Origin: Oscillospiraceae bacterium
GTDB taxonomy: Bacteria; Bacillota; Clostridia; Oscillospirales; Oscillospiraceae
Assembly (NCBI GenBank): GCA_015067925.1
Contig: SVLN01000011.1
Span: forward strand, 1 to 39,954
Length of the DNA: 39,954 bases
Reading direction: 5' to 3'
The position numbers were made by a program, and so were the translations under genes. Shown here in pieces: positions 27,797-35,078 of this stretch (positions are counted from its first letter, which is position 1; the number at the start of each line of letters is the position of its first letter). Under the pieces are notes generated by a model that did not search any database, was not told the DNA's origin, and saw only the letters and a program-made list of their open reading frames with translations.

Positions 27797-28504
27797 ATGC
27801 TTGATTCGCTGTTTCAAAAGTTTGATAATCTGATCGTTCTGGACACAGAAACCACGGGCATCAATCCCGCCAAGGAAGAAATCATTGAGCTGGCGGCGGT
27901 TCGCCTTGTTCAACAGAACGGGCAGCTGCGCTACGCGGAGGAGTTTGATGATTTGATCCGTTTATCGGATGGCCGGCATCTATCGACCGAAATCGTGAAT
28001 CTCACCGGAATTACGGAACAAATGTTGATGACGCAAGGTGTTTCCAAACTGGAGGCCTGCCAGCATCTGATGCAGATCCTTCGGGGGGGCCGGCCGCTGA
28101 TCGTTGCGTACAACGCGCAGTTTGATCTGTGCTTTCTGTATTACTTTTTGCGGCGCTACGGCGATCCCAGCGTGCTGAAAGGCATCAAGATGCTCGATGC
28201 CCTGACCATCTTCAAAGACCGCAGGCCCTATCCTCACAAGCTCTCAAACGCCGTGGATGCTTATAGCCTGCAGACCCAGAACACCCACCGTGCGGTGGAT
28301 GATGCGAAGGCCACGGTGGAGCTGCTGTGTGCCATGCAGGAGGAAGAGGACGACTTGGATCGGTACATCAATCTCTTTGGATACAATCCGAAGTTCGGCG
28401 TACCGAAACCAAGAATCGGGTCCATTGAATATGTGCCCCAGCCATACAATTCGTTCCATAAACTCTACGAGGGCCTGGCCCCGGAAAGGATTTCATATGA
28501 GTAA
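27797..28504 (+). CDS. DnaQ-like 3'-5' exonuclease (DEDDh)
   Basis: The 235-residue protein has the DEDDh exonuclease motifs: LDTETTG with Asp16 and Glu18, the ExoII segment YNAQFDLCFLYYF, and HRAVDDA with His164 and Asp169. The length and the stand-alone form resemble the epsilon proofreading subunit or related exonucleases. Because the polymerase here is DnaE without an exonuclease insert and PolA has lost its own, this enzyme is a candidate proofreader, which is inference. The ATG has a GGGGGGAG site 4-5 bases upstream. It overlaps the cyclophilin gene by eight bases. Confidence 0.88.
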   Translation: MLDSLFQKFDNLIVLDTETTGINPAKEEIIELAAVRLVQQNGQLRYAEEFDDLIRLSDGRHLSTEIVNLTGITEQMLMTQGVSKLEACQHLMQILRGGRPLIVAYNAQFDLCFLYYFLRRYGDPSVLKGIKMLDALTIFKDRRPYPHKLSNAVDAYSLQTQNTHRAVDDAKATVELLCAMQEEEDDLDRYINLFGYNPKFGVPKPRIGSIEYVPQPYNSFHKLYEGLAPERISYE

Positions 28505-29099
28505 GAAAAACAATGCAAAGAATAAAACCTGGATACCCGTGGTCATTGCTGCCTGCGTGGTTGTGGTCGTTGCGATTGTCCTGATCGTAGCACTCTCCGG
28601 TAAAACCTACATTGCCGACATCACCGTGGAAGGATACGGAACCATTACTGTGGAACTGGACAGCAAGGCCGCCCCCAAGACGGTGGATAATTTTGTTTCC
28701 CTGGCGAAGAGCGGCTTCTACGATGGCCTGACTTTCCATCGCATTATTTCTGGCTTTATGATCCAGGGTGGCGATCCCAATGGCAACGGGACCGGCGGCT
28801 CCGGCAAGAACATTGAAGGCGAATTCTCCGCCAATGGACATGAGAACAATCTGAAGCATGTTCGCGGTGTGATTTCCATGGCGCGCTCCCAGGCACCCAA
28901 CAGCGCCAGCTCCCAGTTCTTCATCATGCATGAGGATGCTCCCAATCTGGACGGCAAGTACGCCGCCTTCGGCATCGTGACAGCCGGCATTGAGGTGGTG
29001 GACGCCATCTGCAAGGATGCAAAGCCCGTTGACAGAAACGGTACCATCCCGGCAGATCAGCAGCCGGTGATTACCAGCATTGTAATCCGCACCAAATAA
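28497..29099 (+). CDS. Membrane-anchored cyclophilin-type peptidyl-prolyl isomerase
   Basis: The 200-residue protein has a short lysine-rich cytoplasmic N-terminus, one membrane segment at about residues 12-34 and an outward-facing cyclophilin domain. Family motifs are GLTFHRIISGFMIQGGDP, a GxGxGGxG loop (GNGTGGSGKN), SMARSQAPNSASSQFFI and FGIVTAGIEVVDAI. The catalytic arginine is in FHRII. It would catalyse proline isomerisation in secreted or envelope proteins. The start lies inside the exonuclease gene, so the two are coupled. A terminator follows directly. Confidence 0.93.
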   Translation: MSKKNNAKNKTWIPVVIAACVVVVVAIVLIVALSGKTYIADITVEGYGTITVELDSKAAPKTVDNFVSLAKSGFYDGLTFHRIISGFMIQGGDPNGNGTGGSGKNIEGEFSANGHENNLKHVRGVISMARSQAPNSASSQFFIMHEDAPNLDGKYAAFGIVTAGIEVVDAICKDAKPVDRNGTIPADQQPVITSIVIRTK

Positions 29100-29101
29100 G
29101 C

Positions 29102-29137
29102 AAAAGCGCTTCGAGTGAGAACTCGGAGCGCTTTTTT
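29102..29137 (+). terminator. Bidirectional terminator between convergent units
   Basis: A 12-bp stem (29105-29116 with 29121-29132, one T-G pair) with a GAGA loop has A residues on the left and six T residues on the right. It serves the cyclophilin gene and probably also the minus-strand spore-type operon that ends at 29141. Confidence 0.9.
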
Positions 29138-29140
29138 GCA

Positions 29141-29680
29141 TCAAAATGGATTCCTGCGCGTGCCGTCCTGGGCTGTGGCACGATAGAGGTGGGTCAGATA
29201 GAGCCAGGTGAGACGGTCGATTTCCGGGCGGTCCGGCAGGTCTGCTGCCTTGCGCAGCCAGCGGATGGCCTGCTGGGTCTCGTGGTCCAGAACACCCGTC
29301 ATAGATACCTTCGGCACATTGTGATAATACGTGCCGATGACATGCAGCATGGCTTGGATCAGATGAAGGTGATCGTTACCTGCCCCGGGGGAGAGAATCT
29401 GGTTCGGTTGCAGAATGATCTTCAGTTCGGCGGCGGGACCGGAATGAATTGCAGCGTGAGAATAGCTGATGTTGAGCTCATCCCAGGTGGCCGGATCCGT
29501 TTTGCCGGTGGCGGGCAGGCCTTTCAGACGCTGAAAGGCCTTGAGGGAGGCTTCCGTATTGGATCCAAAGATTCCGTCGACAACAACAGGTGGAATGTGT
29601 GCTCCGTTTTTTGCAATGGTTCGAAGCATGGCCTGCAGGGAACAAACAGGCTGACCAATATACACTTCCGGCTTTCTCAT
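29141..29680 (-). CDS. Protein made of two peptidoglycan-binding modules
   Basis: The 179-residue product consists of two PG_binding_1-like modules and little else. The first (about 8-70) has VDGIFGSNTEASLKAFQRLKGLPATGKTDPATWDEL. The second (about 95-168) is more divergent, with MTGVLDHETQQAIRWL and RLTWLYLTHLY. There is no signal peptide and no catalytic domain. Its modules resemble those of the SpoIID-domain protein encoded just upstream, and the start overlaps that gene's stop by four bases, so it is the third gene of the minus-strand operon. A spore-cortex binding or scaffolding role is inferred. Confidence 0.85.
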   Translation of the reverse strand: MRKPEVYIGQPVCSLQAMLRTIAKNGAHIPPVVVDGIFGSNTEASLKAFQRLKGLPATGKTDPATWDELNISYSHAAIHSGPAAELKIILQPNQILSPGAGNDHLHLIQAMLHVIGTYYHNVPKVSMTGVLDHETQQAIRWLRKAADLPDRPEIDRLTWLYLTHLYRATAQDGTRRNPF

Positions 29681-30972
29681 ACACGCACCTCCTGATTATC
29701 TCGGCTGCCTCGCTGCAAAGTGCTTGCCGGGTGCTGCCGGAATTGTGTGGTTTTGGAATAGTCGGTTTGCGCTCCTTGCGAAGTTGCCATGGCGGGCACG
29801 CTGCCGATTCCCTCGGTGCGCCATCGATCCAGGATTGCCTGGATCTGCTGCGGCGTTAGGTCTGTGTCTGCCGGGAAAAGAGCCTCAGAATCAAAGACCG
29901 TTGCTTCGATTCCGGCGTATTCTTCATAGATGGCATCCCAGGTTTCGGCGTTGACCACCCGTGTGATGGGCAGGGAGGCAAAGCGCTGGAAGGCAGCTAC
30001 TGCGTCGCCGGTTCGTGTGCCGAAGATGCCGTCAATGTTCACAGGGGGAACCTGGGGAACGAAGCTGGAGATTACCGCGAGCATGTATTGTAGATTTGTG
30101 ACGTTTTCTCCGCGGTCGCCCTCGGAGAGACCATTGGGGTACTGGAAGGAGTAGCGAGTGAAATAGGTCTGACCCAGGGATTGCAGTTCTGACAGGGCGT
30201 TGACCGCCACGTAGGTTCGCACGATGGCATACCAGGTGGCACGGCCCACAACACCGTCCGGATCCAGGCCAAAAATGCGCTGGAAAATCTGAACGGCTTC
30301 CTCAGTGCGCGAGCCGAACACGCCGTCCACATTCACTTTGGGAATAGCGGGATAGTTCTGCGAGATCCGGTTCAGGGAAATCTGGATGGTAGCCACATCT
30401 CCGCCGGAACTGCCCCGACGCAGAGCGGTGCCCGGATAGGAGCTTGTAATTGCCTGTACCGGCGCGTCGGTGACGATCTGGATGTCGTTGCCGTAGTAGT
30501 TGCGCAGGATATCCACAGAGGAGTACCCCTGCCGTGCCAAATACTCAGAACCCCACTGGCTCAGGCCTTCGCAGGTGACGGTGGTGCCGTTGCAGAACTT
30601 TGCGGCCAGAGGCTCTGCCACGCCTTGCCTGCGCAAGTAATCGTTGAACAGATCGTCCACGAGCTCCGAGATGTTTTCAAAGATGTTGCGCCCGTTGATA
30701 AATTTTTGGTCGTAGGCCGTGGAGGAAGTGATGTCAAAATCATAGCCTCGGCTGCGGTAGAACTCTGTATAAACGCGATTCAAGGCAAAGCTGGTAATGG
30801 CCAGAATGTTGGCGCGCAGGGCACTTTCGTCCCAGGTGGGATAAATCTCACTGGAGGCGACGTTTTTGACATAGTCCGCAAAGGGGACTGTGACGTTGGC
30901 AGCGGACGCATCCGGCGCGCCCAGATGAACGGTGATATTCTGCGGTATGTACGGGGTGATGATAGACGGCAT
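29677..30972 (-). CDS. SleC-like SpoIID-domain protein with two peptidoglycan-binding modules
   Basis: The 431-residue protein has a SpoIID/LytB-type lytic transglycosylase domain (about 28-165). VASSEIYPTWDESALRANIL places a glutamate, Glu42, at the catalytic position of the family, and LSQWGS lies at 137-142. Two peptidoglycan-binding modules follow at about 186-250 and 286-350. This architecture matches the mature part of the clostridial spore cortex-lytic enzyme SleC. There is no signal peptide. ATG 30972 has an AAAGGAGG site that overlaps the upstream stop. The N-terminal pro-region expected in SleC is instead encoded by the preceding gene. Germination-time cortex hydrolysis is the likely role. 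Confidence 0.82.
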   Translation of the reverse strand: MPSIITPYIPQNITVHLGAPDASAANVTVPFADYVKNVASSEIYPTWDESALRANILAITSFALNRVYTEFYRSRGYDFDITSSTAYDQKFINGRNIFENISELVDDLFNDYLRRQGVAEPLAAKFCNGTTVTCEGLSQWGSEYLARQGYSSVDILRNYYGNDIQIVTDAPVQAITSSYPGTALRRGSSGGDVATIQISLNRISQNYPAIPKVNVDGVFGSRTEEAVQIFQRIFGLDPDGVVGRATWYAIVRTYVAVNALSELQSLGQTYFTRYSFQYPNGLSEGDRGENVTNLQYMLAVISSFVPQVPPVNIDGIFGTRTGDAVAAFQRFASLPITRVVNAETWDAIYEEYAGIEATVFDSEALFPADTDLTPQQIQAILDRWRTEGIGSVPAMATSQGAQTDYSKTTQFRQHPASTLQRGSRDNQEVRV

Positions 30973-30982
30973 GAGACCTCCT

Positions 30983-31375
30983 TTACAATTCCTGGGGCGG
31001 AATATCAAAGGATTCCGACCGATTCCAGATCTCGGGGTTCAGCGCCAACGGAATGAGCTGGAAGTTTTGAACTGTCTCAACACCGGGAAACACCTGAACC
31101 CCATGCACGAAAATCTGCTCGTAGCGCGGATGATGGGCGCTCACGTCGATGGTGGTCCAGCCGACTCCGCCCTCCGGTTGCTGGCTGACTGAGGCGTCTG
31201 GGGTAGGGATCGCGATGGCTCTGGTGCGGCCGGAGCCGTCTGTGATTTGCAGTCCCAAGAGCTCCGGCTCGTTTTGTCCTGCTGCTTTTCTTGTGACGAT
31301 CACGGTCGCGCCCGCTATGGGAATGGAGCTGTTCGATGTATAGACGTTTGCAATGAAGCTTCCTTGCTGCGCCAT
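30983..31375 (-). CDS. Carboxypeptidase-regulatory-like protein, possible separate SleC pro-region
   Basis: This 130-residue protein has one transthyretin-like (carboxypeptidase regulatory) beta-sandwich: IPIAGATVIVTRK, then LLGLQITDGSGRTRAI, then a conserved-type segment ending HHPRYEQIFVHGVQVFPG. It has no signal peptide. From memory, a similar domain forms the N-terminal pro-part of clostridial SleC proteins, so this looks like that part as a free gene. ATG 31375 is chosen for its AAGGAGG site; the longer frame to 31453 would run through the promoter. It is the first gene of the operon, and ten bases separate its stop from the next start. Confidence 0.78.
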   Translation of the reverse strand: MAQQGSFIANVYTSNSSIPIAGATVIVTRKAAGQNEPELLGLQITDGSGRTRAIAIPTPDASVSQQPEGGVGWTTIDVSAHHPRYEQIFVHGVQVFPGVETVQNFQLIPLALNPEIWNRSESFDIPPQEL

Positions 31376-31400
31376 AGAATGCCTCCTTGTTGGTTTTGTG

Positions 31401-31430
31401 TATTCTATGTGCGTGCAGGAAGAAATGTGA
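31401..31430 (-). promoter_or_regulatory. Mother-cell (sigma-E/sigma-K type) promoter candidate
   Basis: On the minus strand TCACATT is followed after 14 bases by CATAGAAT. This is six of seven and seven of eight matches to the Bacillus sigma-E consensus (KMATATT, CATACAMT) at an accepted spacing. The same site also fits sigma-K (AC, 17 bases, CATANNNTA). It lies about 25 bases upstream of the first gene of the spore-type operon. Confidence 0.6.
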
Positions 31431-31439
31431 CCCATTTGG

Positions 31440-31468
31440 TTGACAGCGGGCAAAGAGAAAATTATAAT
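31440..31468 (+). promoter_or_regulatory. Consensus sigma-A promoter of the Apt-like gene
   Basis: TTGACA (31440-31445), 17 bases and TATAAT (31463-31468) form a perfect housekeeping promoter. It points away from the adjacent mother-cell-type promoter. Confidence 0.9.
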
Positions 31469-31506
31469 ACAGATAGAAATTGGCGAAAGCCCAGGGAGAG
31501 AGAAAA

Positions 31507-32064
31507 ATGATGACTTACCATATGACCATCAACGGCGTGGAACGCGACCTTCCCATCTGCAAGGTTAACGATCAACTGTCCATTGGCGCCTTTGTTATTT
31601 TTGGAGACGTGGAGCTGACCGTGGCTGCGGCCGAAGGCCTTCTGAAGATTGCGCCTGAGTATGATTATTTGATTACAGCGGAAGCAAAGGGCATTCCTTT
31701 GATTCATGAAATGGCTCGCCAGAGCGGTCAGAACAAGTATTTCCTGGCGCGCAAGGCACCGAAACTGTACATGACCGGTGTGTTTGAGACCACGGTCCGT
31801 TCCATTACCACGGCCAAGGAGCAGCATCTGTATCTGGATACTGCAGACGCCGAACTCATGAAGGGAAAGCGCGTGCTGGTTGTGGATGATGTGATCTCCA
31901 CCGGTGAGAGCCTTTCTGCCATTGAAAAACTGGTGGAAGAGGCCGGCGGTATTGTCTGCGGACGTATGGCTATCCTGGCTGAGGGTGAGGCCGCCGATCG
32001 GGAAGATATTTTGTATCTGGAAAAGCTGCCCCTGTTCCATCCGGACGGCACCGTAATTGAATAA
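31507..32064 (+). CDS. Apt-like phosphoribosyltransferase
   Basis: The 185-residue protein is a type I phosphoribosyltransferase. The PRPP-binding loop is VLVVDDVISTGES and the flexible-loop region includes ITAEAKGIPLIHEMAR. It is often annotated as adenine phosphoribosyltransferase in Clostridia, but it differs from canonical Apt outside these motifs, with an N-terminal PICKVNDQLSIGAF segment, so the base it uses is uncertain. ATG 31507 (or 31510) follows a GGGAGAGAG site. It is a single-gene unit with a perfect sigma-A promoter and a strong terminator. Confidence 0.82.
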   Translation: MMTYHMTINGVERDLPICKVNDQLSIGAFVIFGDVELTVAAAEGLLKIAPEYDYLITAEAKGIPLIHEMARQSGQNKYFLARKAPKLYMTGVFETTVRSITTAKEQHLYLDTADAELMKGKRVLVVDDVISTGESLSAIEKLVEEAGGIVCGRMAILAEGEAADREDILYLEKLPLFHPDGTVIE

Positions 32065-32076
32065 GTTGCAGAAGAA

Positions 32077-32110
32077 AAGCGCCTGCCGAATGATCGGCAG
32101 GCGCTTGTTT
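32077..32110 (+). terminator. Terminator of the Apt-like gene (bidirectional)
   Basis: A perfect 13-bp stem (32077-32089 with 32094-32106, ATGA loop) is followed by a short T-rich run. It lies between convergent genes and also follows the minus-strand DUF975 stop. Confidence 0.88.
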
Positions 32111-32111
32111 G

Positions 32112-32894
32112 TTATTCGGATAGGGATTCGAGATTCTCATCGATTTTGCAGGCATCCAGATAGGCTGCTGCCAGACTGGCACGGTGATGGGGCAGGAATA
32201 AAAGTTGCGTAAGGATCCCAAGGCAGGTACCAACCAGATAATAGCCGATATCCGTCTGCATGCCGGGGTTGGGAATCTCAAAGAAATAGGGCAGGTTGAT
32301 GATGGCATTACAAAGGGAAAGGGGCAGGAAGTAATAAAGGAAGCTCAGATCCATGCGGAACAGATCCAATTTGCGTCCGTAGGTGAGCTGCTTGGACAGA
32401 TTCAATGCCTGAGAAGCGCTGAGATTCGGGCAATCAAAGAGAATCAGATAGGCGAAACGGTAACGGTAAAACGCTATGAATCCAGGTAGGAAGAACAGGC
32501 ACATCCACAGTAAAGTATAGACCAGAATCTGCACCGTCAGCCAGATGAGCTTGCCGATCAGCTGGAGGCCATCCAACAGATCGCGCAGTCCGATATCCTT
32601 TTCGCGGTGAAGGCGCAGGGCGTAACCGTGATAGAGTCCGTCCCAAACAGAGGTCAGCAGATTGACAAACAGCGGTGCCACAGATGCAAAGGTCTGGTAG
32701 ACATTCACGCTGGAAATGGCGTCAAAGCCGCTGGACCTATCCAGGATACGGTAAGTGTAAACAATGGTGAAGAGATTGTAGGGAACCAGAACCGCGTAGA
32801 GGATCAGAAGATAAACCAGCGTAACGCGGAACGGAGAATTCGCTGCACCGCGAAGCCGCTCGCGAGCAGATTGGCGATAAGAGGAGATGTTCAT
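32112..32894 (-). CDS. DUF975 family membrane protein
   Basis: The 260-residue protein has a short cytoplasmic start (SSYRQSARERLRG) followed by about five or six hydrophobic segments. The RFAYLILFDCPNLSASQALNLSKQL segment is typical of DUF975 proteins, in which a conserved block before SxxxM/L-like motifs links two membrane pairs. The function of the family is not established. It starts one base after the rpe stop, with AAGGA eight bases upstream inside rpe, so the two are co-transcribed. I see no functional link between them. Confidence 0.85.
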   Translation of the reverse strand: MNISSYRQSARERLRGAANSPFRVTLVYLLILYAVLVPYNLFTIVYTYRILDRSSGFDAISSVNVYQTFASVAPLFVNLLTSVWDGLYHGYALRLHREKDIGLRDLLDGLQLIGKLIWLTVQILVYTLLWMCLFFLPGFIAFYRYRFAYLILFDCPNLSASQALNLSKQLTYGRKLDLFRMDLSFLYYFLPLSLCNAIINLPYFFEIPNPGMQTDIGYYLVGTCLGILTQLLFLPHHRASLAAAYLDACKIDENLESLSE

Positions 32895-32895
32895 A

Positions 32896-33549
32896 TCAGG
32901 ATTCCTTCAAGGTGTGGATGAAGGAAGGAATGTTGCCGGATCTGCCGATGGAAGTACCGGCTACCAGAACATTCGCTCCGTTTTCGATGCATAGATGGGC
33001 ATTTTCTGCGTTGATGCCGCCATCCACTTCCAGTTCGCAAGTCGGATTCAGTTCGTCGATCCAAGCGCGGATGGCTTTCACCTTGGGCATCTGATCGGCC
33101 ATGAATTTCTGACCGCCGAAACCGGGCTCCACCGTCATAACCAGGACCATGTCGCAATAGGGAAGGAAGGGAAGAACCGCCTCGGCAGGGGTGCCGGGTT
33201 TCAGGCTTACGGCCGGACGCACGCCGTTTTCGCGGGTGCGCTTCAGAGCGGCGATGATGTTCTCTTCCGTATCGGCCTCGACATGGATGGTGAGAATGTC
33301 AGCGCCCTCCTTGCAGAACTTGTCCACAAAGCGAATGGGCTCGATAATCATCATATGCACGTCCAGAGGAAGTGACGTGATGCGCCGTGCAGCTCTCAGA
33401 ATGGGAACACCGAAGGAAATGTTGGGAACGAACAGGCCGTCCATTACATCGATATGGATGTAATCTGCACCGGCGTATTCTACGAGTTGGATATCATTTC
33501 CCAGATTAGCCAGGTCCGCTGCCAGAATAGAAGGGGCAACTTTGATCAT
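32896..33549 (-). CDS. rpe: Ribulose-phosphate 3-epimerase
   Basis: Rpe interconverts D-ribulose 5-phosphate and D-xylulose 5-phosphate in the pentose phosphate pathway. The 217-residue TIM barrel has the family motifs APSILAADLANLG, YIHIDVMDGLFVPN, LDVHMMI, VEPGFGGQKF and VDGGIN, with metal-ligand histidines and aspartates in place. ATG 33549 is chosen because GGAGG lies upstream and MIKVAPSILAAD is the usual start; the longer frame has no ribosome binding site. No clear promoter was found in the 154 bases after ilvA, so read-through from ilvA is possible. Confidence 0.97.
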   Translation of the reverse strand: MIKVAPSILAADLANLGNDIQLVEYAGADYIHIDVMDGLFVPNISFGVPILRAARRITSLPLDVHMMIIEPIRFVDKFCKEGADILTIHVEADTEENIIAALKRTRENGVRPAVSLKPGTPAEAVLPFLPYCDMVLVMTVEPGFGGQKFMADQMPKVKAIRAWIDELNPTCELEVDGGINAENAHLCIENGANVLVAGTSIGRSGNIPSFIHTLKES

Positions 33550-33604
33550 GAGTTCGACCTCCGTCGTCTTTTTTGCACAGGGGCGGGGTAGAAATGCATA
33601 AAGT

Positions 33605-33695
33605 GAAGTGTACGGCAGCGGGCGAAAAGGCTCTCGACCTGCGCGGGCGCTGCTGCCGTTTTGGAATAGGGGCTGCTGTTTGGCAGCCCCGTTTT
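33605..33695 (-). repeat. Two inverted repeats between ilvA and rpe
   Basis: GGGGCTGC/GCAGCCCC forms an 8-bp hairpin near 33669-33690, just after ilvA. A second, larger pairing CGGCAGC/GCTGCCG spans about 33613-33659. On the minus strand neither is followed by a good T run; on the plus strand each is followed by GTTTT or TTTT. They may act as a weak ilvA terminator or as a leader structure for rpe. Confidence 0.5.
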
Positions 33696-33703
33696 GCATA
33701 AGA

Positions 33704-34924
33704 TCAATCGTACAGACCGGTGGCCGGCTCCAGCTTGGGATCGTAGCCCTGCTTACGCAGCGCTTTTAGGATGGTCTCCTTGTGGTCATGGCCGAAGGCT
33801 TCCAGTGTAACGGTAAGCTCCACAGCGGTGGCGCGGTTGATGGAGACAAACTGGTTGTGATCCAGCTTGATGATATTGCCTTGCTCCTTGGCAATGATTT
33901 CTGCAACGCGCAGCAGCTCGCCGGGACGGTCGGGCAGCAGCACGGAGAAAGTGAAAATTCTGCCACGATCGAACAGGCCGTGCTGAACGAGACTTGCAAT
34001 GGTGATGACATCCATATTGCCGCCGGAGAGAACGGGAACCACGTTCTTGCCCTGGAAGGGAAGATGCTTCAGGGCTGCGATGGTTAGCAGACCGGCATTC
34101 TCAACGATCATCTTGTGGCGTTCCATCACATCCAGGAAGGCTTCCACCAGTTCGCTGTCGTCAATGGTGATGATGTCATCCACATTCTGCATGATGTAGG
34201 GAAGGACCTTGTCACCCACGGTGCGTACTGCAACGCCGTCGGCAATGGTTTCGGCTTTATCCAGGGTGACGGGCTCGCCGGCTGCTACGGCGGCCTTCAT
34301 GGAGGCTGCGCCGGTGGGCTCGACGCCGATGACCTTGACACCCGGGTTAAGCAGCTTTGTCAGGGTACTCACGCCGGCAGCCAGACCGCCGCCGCCGATG
34401 GGAACCAGAATGCAGTCCACATCCGGCAGATCCTTGAAGATCTCGTAAGCAATGGTACCCTGGCCGGTGGCAACATCCAGATCATTGAAGGGATGTACAA
34501 AGGTCAGTCCGTCGCGCTCAGCAAGTTCTGCTGCAAGAGCGGCGGCATCATCAAAGCCGCTGCCGTGCAGAATAACCTCGGCGCCCAGATCGCGGGTGTT
34601 GTTGACCTTCACCAGGGGAGTGGTGGTGGGCATGACGATCACAGCGCGGCAGCCGAAGGTTTTGGCAGCATAGGCCACGCCCTGGGCATGATTGCCTGCA
34701 GATGCGGTAACCAGGCCGCGTTCGCGCTCTTCCTGCGTAAGAGTGCTGATCTTATAGCTGGCGCCGCGGACCTTGTAAGCGCCGGTGAGCTGCATGTTTT
34801 CCGGTTTGAGATAAATGCTATTACCGGAAATCTTGCTGAAGTACGGACTGCTGATCAGATGGGTGTCCAGCAGGGTGCCGTTCAGCACATCACGCGCCTG
34901 GCGGAATTTTTCGATTGACAGCAT
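33704..34924 (-). CDS. ilvA: Threonine ammonia-lyase with ACT domain
   Basis: This PLP enzyme deaminates threonine to 2-oxobutanoate, the first step to isoleucine. The 406-residue protein has the PLP lysine at residue 51 in TGAYKVRGASYKIS, the phosphate-binding IPIGGGGLAAG loop, and a C-terminal ACT domain from about 325 (FTFSVLLPDRPGELLRVAEII). With a single short ACT domain it resembles the ~400-residue IlvA/TdcB type of Clostridia, so whether it is biosynthetic or catabolic is uncertain. ATG 34924 has an AGAGGCG site and gives MLSIEKFRQAR. It has its own divergent promoter. Confidence 0.94.
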   Translation of the reverse strand: MLSIEKFRQARDVLNGTLLDTHLISSPYFSKISGNSIYLKPENMQLTGAYKVRGASYKISTLTQEERERGLVTASAGNHAQGVAYAAKTFGCRAVIVMPTTTPLVKVNNTRDLGAEVILHGSGFDDAAALAAELAERDGLTFVHPFNDLDVATGQGTIAYEIFKDLPDVDCILVPIGGGGLAAGVSTLTKLLNPGVKVIGVEPTGAASMKAAVAAGEPVTLDKAETIADGVAVRTVGDKVLPYIMQNVDDIITIDDSELVEAFLDVMERHKMIVENAGLLTIAALKHLPFQGKNVVPVLSGGNMDVITIASLVQHGLFDRGRIFTFSVLLPDRPGELLRVAEIIAKEQGNIIKLDHNQFVSINRATAVELTVTLEAFGHDHKETILKALRKQGYDPKLEPATGLYD

Positions 34925-34963
34925 AAAAATCGCCTCTTTTGTCAAAGAAATCAGAATAGTAAC

Positions 34964-34992
34964 AGTTTACAGCCAATTGGCATTTGTGTCAA
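34964..34992 (-). promoter_or_regulatory. Promoter of ilvA
   Basis: On the minus strand TTGACA (34987-34992) is followed after 17 bases by TAAACT (34964-34969). The -10 box is imperfect. Confidence 0.6.
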
Positions 34993-35010
34993 TCGGCGTT
35001 TTGGATAGCC

Positions 35011-35039
35011 TTGACTTATGAAACGAATAAAGATACAAT
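35011..35039 (+). promoter_or_regulatory. Sigma-A promoter of the xpaC-telA-lemA-TPM operon
   Basis: TTGACT (35011-35016), 17 bases and TACAAT (35034-35039) precede the AAGGAGG site of the first gene. It is divergent from the ilvA promoter. Confidence 0.78.
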
Positions 35040-35078
35040 TAAAATAACAAATTCTGCGGAAAGGAGGCGGTTTGCAGC

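Noticed and set aside
30972-30983. A simple frameshift joining the 130-residue and 431-residue proteins into one gene
   Set aside because: The upstream frame ends in a proper stop, and a full AAAGGAGG site overlaps that stop with ideal spacing to the next ATG, which is unlikely to arise from a single indel.
33605-33695. A plus-strand small RNA ending at the inverted repeats
   Set aside because: No convincing plus-strand promoter with correct spacing precedes them (the TTGCAC has its best -10 partner at 20 bases).
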